Source: Anaerolineae bacterium (GTDB lineage Bacteria; Chloroflexota; Anaerolineae; 4572-78; J111). From it: 14,732 nt of DNA. Below, one piece after another: positions 1-6,548 of this stretch (position 1 is the stretch's first letter; each line of letters begins with the position of its first letter). The position numbers and the translations under genes were made by a program. Below the pieces are notes generated by a model. That model saw nothing but the letters and a program-made list of their open reading frames with translations. It made no database searches and was not told the origin of the DNA. The stretch lies in NCBI GenBank assembly GCA_023151115.1, contig JAKLJP010000092.1, positions 1 through 14,732 of the forward strand. The letters are read 5' to 3'.

Positions 1-62
1 GTTAAGTTTGCTGCTGTTTTGTTAAATATCCACCTTATTTTTCTCGATTCGTGGTCTTGACA
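1..62 (-). mobile_element. Candidate insertion-sequence terminus, element extending left of the window
   Basis: Read on the minus strand from position 62, the sequence starts TGTCAA and after a short gap continues ATCGAGAAAAATAA. Almost the same string (TGTCAA then ATCGAGAAAATAA) starts at 14690 on the plus strand, where it interrupts a glycosyltransferase gene. The two copies face outward. A TGTCAA-type tip resembles IS21-like ends, but no transposase is in the window, so the family is a guess. It could also be a shared promoter-like sequence. Confidence 0.3.
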
Positions 63-448
63 AAGGGGCCAAGTATAGCTTACTCCCCTGATTCCTTGAA
101 GTGGCCCCATTTTTAATAACCACCCCAAGGCCGTTTCTTTTTCACTATCACCTGGCTGTCACAACTCTACCAAAAGGTTTACCCTGGCCTCGTTGATGAC
201 TTGGCTATGGTCAAGTAACGGCATCCCCACTCACGCTGTAGTAAAAGTTGGATAGAGCAAAACCAAAAGAGTTATTAAACCCAGACAAAAATATAGCTCT
301 TATTTCTTAAAAAGATTATCCACTTTAGTGTAGATTAGAAAGGCAAAAGTTAATAATAATATTGACATTATTTCTTCCATCAACATGAGATAAAAACGTG
401 AAATAATTGCTTTGATTGATAAGGAAGAGCAGCTTTTGCTCTAAGCCA
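63..448. other. AT-rich intergenic region without a recognised gene
   Basis: No reading frame here looks like a protein on either strand. One weak structure is visible: GGGGCCA (65-71) pairs with TGGCCCC (102-108) and is followed by ATTTTT, which could be a long-loop terminator for something to the left. A TTGACA at 362-367 has no well-spaced -10 box, so no promoter is called. The composition is clearly more AT-rich than the coding part of the window. Confidence 0.4.
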
Positions 449-508
449 GTAGACCGGTTAGCCGATGACTCCAAACTTTGTAAGTTTGGTCATCAGCAAC
501 CGGTCTAC
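449..508. repeat. 60-bp palindromic hairpin element
   Basis: The arms GTAGACCGGTT (449-459) and AACCGGTCTAC (498-508) are perfect reverse complements. The pairing continues inward through GATGAC/GTCATC-like and CAAACTT/AAGTTTG segments to a loop of about 3 nt, with a few bulges. T-rich runs follow (511-515 and about 522-527), so a transcript would look like a large intrinsic terminator. The long imperfect arms also fit a mobile palindromic repeat. It lies about 90 bp ahead of the truncated gene at 599. Confidence 0.7.
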
Positions 509-585
509 AAATTTTTGGGCCTTTTTTAACTATTTTTTAACTTTTTTCATATGTTTTCAAAAAGACAGAGGATGGGTAATTGATG

Positions 586-590
586 AGGAG
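586..590 (+). promoter_or_regulatory. Ribosome binding site AGGAG
   Basis: AGGAG ends 8 nt before the ATG at 599. This good spacing supports the reality of the short truncated reading frame that follows. Confidence 0.55.
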
Positions 591-598
591 AATTGGGG

Positions 599-676
599 AT
601 GAGGCACTTGCGTCAATTGGTCATTGCGTCGCTAATAGGATTAACCTTACTATTTAATATCGAACGCCTGGATTTT
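599..676 (+). pseudogene. 5' remnant of a membrane protein gene, cut by an IS1-like element
   Basis: From ATG 599, behind a well-placed AGGAG, 26-27 codons encode a positively charged start, a hydrophobic helix (about residues 7-20) and FNIERLDFG. The reading frame then enters the end of an insertion sequence at about 676 and stops at 757 after about 25 foreign residues. An N-terminus of this form (one helix, then FNIERLD) recalls a family of multi-helix membrane proteins, possibly regulatory, near Chloroflexi exopolysaccharide genes. That is from memory and tentative. The rest of the gene is not in the window, so it was presumably deleted together with the start of the downstream glycosyltransferase gene. 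The remnant cannot be functional. Confidence 0.5.
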
Positions 677-1080
677 GGGGTAGTGTCCCTCAACTACCTT
701 GATGAACAAGGTCAAAAGAGGGGAATAAATGTTCTACGTTCTTTAAGGTTTCAATAAACTGTGCTGGAACTCGAAACGAAAGGAGTTCAGCTGTAGTCCA
801 AATATGATTGGTAAGTCCAGCGGCCATAGCCGGTGTGATTAACTGCCAACGTCGAGGTGAACCACTACCACGTGTTGGTTCAGACACCGGCAATTCCTGG
901 CGCAAACTCTGGTGGGGTAAAACCAGGTGATAATAGGCTAACGAGAGCCAGAATTGTTTTTCTAACCAGGGCATTTCTTTGCTAAAGCCGTTGGTTTTAC
1001 GAGTTAAACGACGATTGTGTTGTCGCCAGGTCAGGTTATCGCGCTCAATGAAACTGGTATTGATGAGGCGGTATCACAAA
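677..1080 (-). mobile_element. Truncated IS1-like insertion sequence
   Basis: The left boundary is placed at about 677, where GGGGTAGTGTCCCTC looks like an IS1-type terminal repeat (IS1 itself ends GGTAATGACTCC) and where the reading frame from 599 loses sense. The element carries only the C-terminal part of a transposase on the minus strand. Its other end is missing: at 1074-1091 it joins directly to a glycosyltransferase fragment, so no matching right terminal repeat or target duplication can be seen. The likely history is insertion followed by a deletion that took the 5' part of the transposase gene and the neighbouring host DNA. Confidence 0.6.
690..1073 (-). pseudogene. Transposase, IS1-like, C-terminal fragment
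   Basis: The frame is open on the minus strand from 1073 to a TGA at 690, 127 codons. It starts without an initiator, so the shorter version from the ATG at 974 understates it. Near its beginning is INTSFIERDNLTWRQ, the characteristic NTSFIER-x-N block of IS1-type DDE transposases that carries the catalytic glutamate (the E of FIER). It is followed by RKTNGFSKE, WLEKQFWLSLAYYHL and LPHQSLRQE, matching the family's C-terminal Y-x-H..PHQSLR region. The N-terminal DNA-binding part and the two catalytic aspartates are absent, so it cannot transpose by itself. Confidence 0.75.
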
Positions 1081-1103
1081 TTTTGTGTTAAACCCCGATT
1101 CCC

Positions 1104-1937
1104 TTGAGGGAGACGGGCAATTTACACAACTTTCGACAAACCGCCCTGACCGGCCTGATCAGCCCGCTTTATACCAATGTTTTCAACCATTTCTCGGCCA
1201 TTTTTCTCCACACCGAGAGCAACCGGCAGCGTTTTTTGTCGCTCTTTCCGGTACCGCCGGAACGGACTCACGCGATCCCACACGGCAATGAAAGCCTTTT
1301 TTTAGCAGCGGCCAATGGAACCGTCACCGCCGGCGATTTACGGCGGCGTTACGGCCTGGCCCCAACCGAACCGGTGGTTCTCTTTTTTGGCACGCTGACC
1401 CCCAGCAAGGGCCTGCCGGAGCTGCTCAAAGCTTTTGCCCTCATCCATCGGGCCGGCGGGGCTAAGCTGGTAATCGCCGGCTTTCCCTCGAAATTTGTAA
1501 ACATCAACGATTTACATCAACTGGCCGCCGAACTTGACTTGGCCAAGGCGGTCATCTTTGATACTCGCTACATTCCTTTTGAGGAAGTAGGTCCATTAAT
1601 GAGCCTGGCGACGGTAGTGGTCTATCCTTACCGGAGCAGCACCCAAAGCGGGGCCTTACAGGTGGCTTATGCCTTTGGCCGGCCTGTGGTCGCCACTACG
1701 GTGGGGGGATTGCCGGATGCAGTTGAGAATGGGCGCAGCGGTTTTTTGGTCCCGCCAGACTCACCCGAAGCTCTGGCTAAGGCGGTTCTACAAATTATCA
1801 ACAATCCGGCCCTGGCTGCCGAGATGAGCGCCTATGCCCGCCACCTGTCCGAAACCCGTTATTCCTGGAAGCCCATCGCCAGCCAGGTTTTGAGCGTGTA
1901 TCGGGAACTCTTGGGTCAGAAAGTATATTCGCTGTGA
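1104..1937 (+). CDS. Glycosyltransferase family 4, N-terminally truncated
   Basis: The protein has the whole C-terminal GT-B domain of a GT4 enzyme: VVLFFGTLTPSKGLPELLKAF (first strand and loop of the nucleotide-sugar domain), LVIAGFPSKF, and YPYRSSTQSGALQVAYAFG followed by PVVATTVGGLPDAVENGRSG and LVPP. Relatives are about 370-400 residues long; here only 277 follow the putative TTG start, so roughly the first 100-120 residues of the acceptor-binding domain are missing. The homologous frame goes back only to a stop at 1089-1091, next to the IS1-like remnant, and there is no convincing ribosome binding site. It would have transferred a sugar from a nucleotide donor to a growing glycan in the cytoplasm. 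Loss of the acceptor domain makes activity unlikely, so this is best regarded as a pseudogene. Confidence 0.75.
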   Translation: MRETGNLHNFRQTALTGLISPLYTNVFNHFSAIFLHTESNRQRFLSLFPVPPERTHAIPHGNESLFLAAANGTVTAGDLRRRYGLAPTEPVVLFFGTLTPSKGLPELLKAFALIHRAGGAKLVIAGFPSKFVNINDLHQLAAELDLAKAVIFDTRYIPFEEVGPLMSLATVVVYPYRSSTQSGALQVAYAFGRPVVATTVGGLPDAVENGRSGFLVPPDSPEALAKAVLQIINNPALAAEMSAYARHLSETRYSWKPIASQVLSVYRELLGQKVYSL

Positions 1938-1956
1938 CCCGCTCTTGTGAAATAGC

Positions 1957-2006
1957 TGTCATGCCGACACCGGCCTCGGAGATTTCTCCCTGCGGTCGGA
2001 ATGACA
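1957..2006. repeat. Short palindromic repeat
   Basis: TGTCATGCCGAC at the left and GTCGGAATGACA at the right are reverse complements with one mismatch, around a core containing GGAGATTTCTCCC. This resembles the dispersed GTCATTCCGA...GGAATGACA repeats found between genes of many environmental bacteria. It begins 20 nt after the stop of the truncated glycosyltransferase and could form a hairpin in the mRNA. Confidence 0.6.
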
Positions 2007-2090
2007 CGGCGAGTATAATCCTCCAGAAAAATTTTCGCCGGGATTAGTACCTTATGAGTCAGATTCTTGTACAGTGAGCAAAAAGTTATT

Positions 2091-2183
2091 ACACAGAGGG
2101 ACACGGAGAAGTCACAAAGTCCCACAGAGGAATTTTTATCGCTTCTCTGCGTGTCTCTGTGAAATCTCTGCGTAACTCTGTGT
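2091..2183. repeat. Long inverted repeat of the CACAGAG type
   Basis: The left arm (from ACACAGAG at 2091) and the right arm (ending CTCTGTGT at 2183) are imperfect reverse complements over about 39 bp, with repeated internal CACAGAG / CTCTGTG words, around an AT-rich centre (GGAATTTTTATCG). Repeats of this composition are scattered in many environmental genomes. The right arm stops only a few bases before recognisable deacetylase coding sequence starts, so its arrival, or a deletion at it, probably removed the gene's 5' end. Confidence 0.65.
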
Positions 2184-2189
2184 TCCTGT

Positions 2190-2990
2190 TTGGTTCTGGC
2201 CTGGCTGCGCGGCCAAATACCGCTGCCCACCAACCCGCTCTTGATTACCTTTGACGACGGCTACCGCGATAATTTGGATTACGCGCTGCCCATTTTGCAA
2301 GCGCGCCACCTGCCCGCCGTCATCTTTTTAGCCACCGACTACACCGGCCAGAACTTGCCCTTCTACTGGGATTTGATTGCCTATTGCTTTTACCATACCC
2401 GCCAAAAGGAAGTCCATTTGCCTCTGCTTGGCCGGCGCCGCTGGCAGGGTGATGAAAAAAGCCGGGCTGCCGTGATAGCAAACTGGCTTCCACTGCTCAA
2501 AAGGCTGCCGGATGCTGAAAAGTGGGAGGCGGTCCGCCGACTGCCGCGAGCGCTCGACGTGACCGTACCCGAAGATGCTTTTGCCGGACTGCATTTAACC
2601 TGGGAGCAGGTTCGCTTCATGATGGAGGCCGGCATTGAGATTGGGGCCCATACGCAGAGCCACCCTATTCTCACCCGGATTTCCCCGGAACAGGCCCGGC
2701 GTGAAGTGGCCGGCTCAAAAAGCCGGATTGAGGCAGAAATAAATCGGACGGTAACAGCCTTTGCTTACCCTAACGGGTTGCCGGCAGATTTCAGCCCGGC
2801 CCTTCAGTCTTTCTTGGGCCAGGCAGGTTTTGAGATTGCCTTTACGCTACTGCCGGGACCGACTCGTCCGGCGGAAGTGCGGAGTGCGCCTTTCGCCATC
2901 CGGCGTATTCTAATCCACCACCGCGATACTCTCCCGCACTTTACCGCCAAAGTGATGGGCGGGCCACGCCTACTCAATCTGTCGAGGTGA
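2190..2990 (+). CDS. Polysaccharide deacetylase (NodB-like), N-terminally truncated
   Basis: Carbohydrate esterase 4 family, removing N- or O-acetyl groups from a polysaccharide. The NodB core is visible: LLITFDDGYRDN (motif 1, with the catalytic base and metal aspartates, about residues 18-29), IGAHTQSHP (motif 2, HxxxxH metal histidines, about 152-160), FAYPNG (motif 3) and a final FAIRRILIHHRD stretch. Related proteins begin with a further 50-60 residues before motif 1, usually with a YHRV-like strand. These are missing here because the CACAGAG repeat lies immediately upstream. The TTG used as start has no ribosome binding site, and the frame is open only from 2163. The catalytic residues survive, so activity is not excluded if translation is coupled. 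Its stop lies just ahead of the next gene's ATG. No signal peptide is left. Confidence 0.75.
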   Translation: MVLAWLRGQIPLPTNPLLITFDDGYRDNLDYALPILQARHLPAVIFLATDYTGQNLPFYWDLIAYCFYHTRQKEVHLPLLGRRRWQGDEKSRAAVIANWLPLLKRLPDAEKWEAVRRLPRALDVTVPEDAFAGLHLTWEQVRFMMEAGIEIGAHTQSHPILTRISPEQARREVAGSKSRIEAEINRTVTAFAYPNGLPADFSPALQSFLGQAGFEIAFTLLPGPTRPAEVRSAPFAIRRILIHHRDTLPHFTAKVMGGPRLLNLSR

Positions 2991-2992
2991 GT

Positions 2993-5020
2993 ATGAAAAT
3001 TAAGATTCTGCCTAGCTCAATAATACTGGGTTTTTGGTTGAAGCGAATAAGCTCGATAATCTTGCTTCTAATCCTATTCGCCTGGTCAGGCTCTACCCAG
3101 GCTCAAGAGCTATCACCCTTATTAGACACGAGCACATTTGTTTACTCCCGCTTACAGCTGGGGATTAGCACAACGGTGAGCCAGGATGTCATCACTTATG
3201 CTCTTTACCCCAAAGCGGTAGACCAGCAACGGATGTGGGATGTACGCATTAACGTGCCGCTGCCGGCAGGCGTCACCTTTTTGTCGGCGGAAGCACCCCC
3301 TACTTTCACCAGTAACTTTGACGGGCGAGAGGTGTCTTTTTTTGCTTTGGAATTGGCCCCCCAAGTCGAAATCGAACCTCTCATCTTTAAAATCTCGGTG
3401 GAGGGGTTGACCAACTCGCTGATTATTACCCACGCCTGGGCCACTTGGAAGAACGCCGGTTTTCAGGTAGGGGTTACCATTCCGGCCCAAGAGCAACTAT
3501 CGAGCGACAGTATCATTATAGCGCAGCCCCAGCTTCCTCAACGCCTGGTGTTTGATCTGACCGGGGATGTGCCCCAAGCAAATTATGATTTGACCAGCCT
3601 TGCTTTTCAGGAAAATGGGGCTACCCTGGGCATCATTTTTAATCTGGCAGGAGAGATTGGCAAAGCCGGTCAACTCTTACAATACACTCTGTTTATTGAC
3701 GGCGGCTGCAACATTGCTACGGGTGAACACCAACAACAACGAGGGGTTGAGTACCGGGTTAATTACAACCTTGAGGCTGGTCGGGCCACTCTTACAACTT
3801 GGGATGCAGCGATAAAGGATTGGCGCTGGGACGAGACGACCCGCTTAGAAGCTGCCCTTGAAGGCAAAAAAATCGGCCTGGTGCTGCCTTATCATTTAAT
3901 CGGCTTAAATCATCAATTTTGCTGGGTAGCTCAAACCCGGCCAAAAACGGGTGACTTACCTGCGGATTGGCTGCCTAATGAACCTTTTTTAGCCTTAACC
4001 CGGCACGAAATCAGTTCGATTGCGCCGAATCCCATCGTTGGGAACCTGGCTGTCCCCCTTAATAACGGGCAAGGTTTTTACGATGTCTCCATTTTTAGTC
4101 TGCCGGCCGGTCGGGAGATAGCCAGAATCCCTAATGCCCGCCAGCCAAATTTTCGCTATGATGGTCAGAAGTTGCTAATCAACCACGAGAGCGTTGGCCC
4201 GGAAAATTTGTACGAAGAAGAGGTGAACAATAATCACACTATTTTTTATCTCTTCAAAAATTATAGCGCCACTGAAAACATCTACGAGTATGATCTAACC
4301 ACCGGGCTTGAAACACAGGTGAGCGATGGCTCGCGCGACGCTTATCCATTTTATAGCCCTCAAGGTGAGCAGCTAGTGTATGGAAACGTCTCTCCAGCCG
4401 CAAAAGCTGATACTCCGCCAGCTTCTCACCTTTTTGTCCAGTGTAGTTTGCTGCCGCCTCACCAGGAAAGAGAGGGGCAATGCCAAAACTTGGCCGACTT
4501 GAGCTTGCTAATTCTGGATGGTGAAGCAACGCCCGCTGCTATCAATTACCCGGTCTGGACCCCTACCAACAGGATTGCTTATCAAACCTGTTCCGGTTCG
4601 ACTGAGGCAGTCGCCTGCGGTATTCACCTGGTCAGTGCGGTAGGAACCCAAGCTATCGAGGGCAGTGCTGTGCCCAGCCAATTGACCGAAAACCCCACCG
4701 ACCTGCCCGCCGATGCCAAATTTAACATGATAGCTTTTATGTCGCAGCGCGATGGGAATTGGGAAGCCTATCTCATTAACGAAGATGGAACGGCCCTGCG
4801 CAATTTCTCGAATAGCCCCGTTTCTCATGATGGCCTCCCCACCATCTCGCCCAATGGTCAATGGGTGGCCTTTGTTTCGGATCGCGCAGGTTCGTGGGCA
4901 GTCTGGGCCGCGCCGCTAGCCGGGGGTTCCGTTCAAAAGCTGTTTGATTTACCAACCGATACTCCCTGGGGCAACGGCGACCGAAGCTGGATCAATGAAC
5001 GGATTTCCCGGGGACCATAA
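2993..5020 (+). CDS. Exported modular protein with C-terminal beta-propeller-like (TolB/WD40-like) repeats
   Basis: The start is taken at ATG 2993 (GAGG 5 nt upstream); GTG 2987, overlapping the deacetylase stop, is an alternative. The N-terminus has lysines, a long hydrophobic segment (about residues 15-36) and STQAQ, a signal peptide with a likely AQA-type cleavage site. Next comes a beta-rich module (about 40-140: SRLQLGISTTV, ITYALYPKAV, MWDVRINVPLPAG), then a second domain (about 190-340: YDLTSLAF, YTLFIDGGC, YRVNYNLEAGRATL, FCWVAQ). The C-terminal 290 residues contain propeller-like blades such as RDAYPFYSPQGEQLVYG and DGLPTISPNGQWVAFVSDRAGSWAVW. Residues 40-340 are clearly paralogous to the next gene. 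No catalytic motif is seen; an extracellular carbohydrate- or protein-binding role at the cell surface is inference from context. Confidence 0.7.
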   Translation: MKIKILPSSIILGFWLKRISSIILLLILFAWSGSTQAQELSPLLDTSTFVYSRLQLGISTTVSQDVITYALYPKAVDQQRMWDVRINVPLPAGVTFLSAEAPPTFTSNFDGREVSFFALELAPQVEIEPLIFKISVEGLTNSLIITHAWATWKNAGFQVGVTIPAQEQLSSDSIIIAQPQLPQRLVFDLTGDVPQANYDLTSLAFQENGATLGIIFNLAGEIGKAGQLLQYTLFIDGGCNIATGEHQQQRGVEYRVNYNLEAGRATLTTWDAAIKDWRWDETTRLEAALEGKKIGLVLPYHLIGLNHQFCWVAQTRPKTGDLPADWLPNEPFLALTRHEISSIAPNPIVGNLAVPLNNGQGFYDVSIFSLPAGREIARIPNARQPNFRYDGQKLLINHESVGPENLYEEEVNNNHTIFYLFKNYSATENIYEYDLTTGLETQVSDGSRDAYPFYSPQGEQLVYGNVSPAAKADTPPASHLFVQCSLLPPHQEREGQCQNLADLSLLILDGEATPAAINYPVWTPTNRIAYQTCSGSTEAVACGIHLVSAVGTQAIEGSAVPSQLTENPTDLPADAKFNMIAFMSQRDGNWEAYLINEDGTALRNFSNSPVSHDGLPTISPNGQWVAFVSDRAGSWAVWAAPLAGGSVQKLFDLPTDTPWGNGDRSWINERISRGP

Positions 5021-5056
5021 CACGAGCCGGGGACACATCACCGATGATGAAAAGTT

Positions 5057-5104
5057 GGAGTGCAAGGCTTGCCTTGCGATTTGGCAAAGCAAGCTTTGCA
5101 CTCC
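5057..5104. repeat. 48-bp palindrome between paralogous genes
   Basis: GGAGTGCAAGGCTTGCCTTGC (5057-5077) pairs with GCAAAGCAAGCTTTGCACTCC (5084-5104), two mismatches in 21, with a six-base loop. As RNA one of the mismatches is a G-U pair. No T-run follows, so it is not a classical terminator. It sits in the 115-bp gap between the two tandem exported proteins and ends 16 nt before the next ribosome binding site, so it could stabilise or attenuate the message. Confidence 0.75.
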
Positions 5105-5120
5105 AGTCGGTCTATTTACG

Positions 5121-5126
5121 AGGAGG
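5121..5126 (+). promoter_or_regulatory. Ribosome binding site AGGAGG
   Basis: A perfect AGGAGG lies 9 nt before ATG 5136. It fixes the start of the amber-interrupted gene ahead of its signal peptide and argues against the later in-frame start at 5310, which has no such site. Confidence 0.8.
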
Positions 5127-5135
5127 ACCACCCCA

Positions 5136-6548
5136 ATGATGACCAGCAAAATCTGGCCTAAACTGACGCCATTTTTAAGAAGTCTTGTCCTGCTGCTTGC
5201 CTTAACCTTTCCGGTGGGGTCAGTTTCGGCTCAGGACGAGGGGTGGCCTCCTTTCTAGTTTGATCTCATTCCTACCTATGCCGGAGGCCGATTAACCTAC
5301 AGCATAAACGTGTATCGCCGGGTGGAATGGCCGCTGCCAGGATTAACCATCAACATCCCCTTGCCGGAGGGAACCCGTTTTGTGGCAGATAACATCCCTG
5401 CCGGCGTGGAGGCCAAGTTTGACGGGCAAGCGGTAATATTCTCCGCTCCTGCCTTCGACCGCTACCTTGAGGGCGCGTCATTCACGGTTGAGGTGATAGA
5501 TCCCAGGCTGACCGTCTTTACCACCCAAGCTCAAATCACCTGGCAGGGAGAACAACCGGGAGGCTATCTGGCCGAATCCGTTTCATTCGACACGACCAAG
5601 CCCGTTTTAAACTGGCAGCCGTCGCTCGACTCCCGCCTGCAATTGGGCCTGAGCGCAACCGTAGCCGGTAATGTTATTACCTATGCCCTCTATCCCAGAG
5701 CAATAGGACGGCCTCGTATGTGGGATTTAAGAATTAATATCCCGCTGCCGGCTGGGACCACCTTTGTGGCGGCAGAAGCAGCGCCGCCTTTTACTGCCGG
5801 TTTTGATGGGCAGGAAGCCTCTTTCTTCATCCTGGAGTTGGCCCGGCAGACCGAGGTCGAGCCGCTGATCCTAAAAGTTTCCCTGACCGATGCCGACCAA
5901 CTCCCTGTAGTGACCCGCGCCCAGGCCACCTGGAAAAATTCAAGCCATGATGCCGGGGCTGTCATTCCGGCAAAAGAAACACTGCTCACCGATGACCTGA
6001 TAGTTCAACCCCAGCTTCCCCAACAAGCGCTGCTTGATCCCCAAAACGATGTCCCTTTGCCCAATTACGACATCACCAGCCTGGTTTTCCAGGCCAATAG
6101 GGCCATGCTTAATATCATTTTTAATACGGCTGGACCCATAGGACCAACCGGCCAACCGGTTCAGTATACCCTCTTTATTGATAGTGACTGTTACAGCGAA
6201 ACGGGTGAAAAGGTAAAATTTCGGGGCGCAGAGTATCGCCTGAGGTATAACCACGAAGCAGGCCGGGCCAGTGTTGTCGCCTGGGATGCGGCCCAACAGG
6301 ATTGGAACTGGGATGGGCCAACCCGGCTGGACAGCCAGGTTGGAGAACAAAATGTTCAAATTTCTCTGCCTTACCAACTGCTGGGGATAAGCCGGCAATT
6401 TTGTTGGGTAGCCCAGGCCGCAAATAATAGCAAGGAGTTTAATCTGAGCCTGCCCAGGGATTGGCTTCCTAACGGAGAGCATTGGCGTTTGACCCAGCAG
6501 GAAATTGCCCTGACAACCCCAGCGACCATTTCGGAGAGGCAACAATGA
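5136..6548 (+). pseudogene. Exported modular protein, paralogue of the upstream gene, interrupted by an in-frame TAG
   Basis: From ATG 5136, behind a perfect AGGAGG, the frame encodes a signal peptide (hydrophobic RSLVLLLALTFPVGSVSAQ, cleavage near SAQ). It reaches TAG at 5256-5258 after DEGWPPF and continues in the same frame with FDLIPTYAGGRLTYSIN to 6548. An extra module (about residues 42-150: VYRRVEWPLPGLTINIPLPEG) precedes the SRLQLGLSATV...MWDLRINIPLPAG module and the YDITSLVF...YTLFIDSDC...FCWVAQ domain shared with the 2993 gene. The propeller region is absent. A single C-to-T change (CAG to TAG) would explain the stop. TAG is an ordinary terminator elsewhere here (stops at 7654 and 10898), so recoding is unlikely. 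As it stands only a 40-residue peptide is made, unless there is readthrough or a sequence error. The stop overlaps the next gene's start as ATGA. Confidence 0.7.

Noticed and set aside
57..90. TTGACA followed by TATAGC as a promoter
   Set aside because: The spacing between the two boxes is 11 nt, far from 17, and the TTGACA is better explained as part of the repeated terminus also found at 14690.
362..394. TTGACA at 362 with GATAAA as a promoter for the gene at 599
   Set aside because: The spacer is about 21 nt and the -10 match is poor; the hairpin at 449 would also lie between it and the gene.
1085..1291. Small plus-strand reading frame overlapping the GT4 fragment
   Set aside because: It is a shadow of the GT4 gene in another frame, with no family resemblance.
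449..2183. CRISPR array or tandem repeat array
   Set aside because: The repeats at 449, 1957 and 2091 are single inverted repeats of different sequence, not regularly spaced direct repeats.
5940..6545. 201-codon minus-strand reading frame opposite the second exported protein
   Set aside because: Antisense shadow in a long coding region; the composition is not protein-like and the plus-strand frame has clear homology.
5136..6548. Use of TAG as a sense codon in this organism
   Set aside because: The GT4 (7654) and FkbH (10898) genes end in TAG at the expected protein ends, so TAG acts as a stop.
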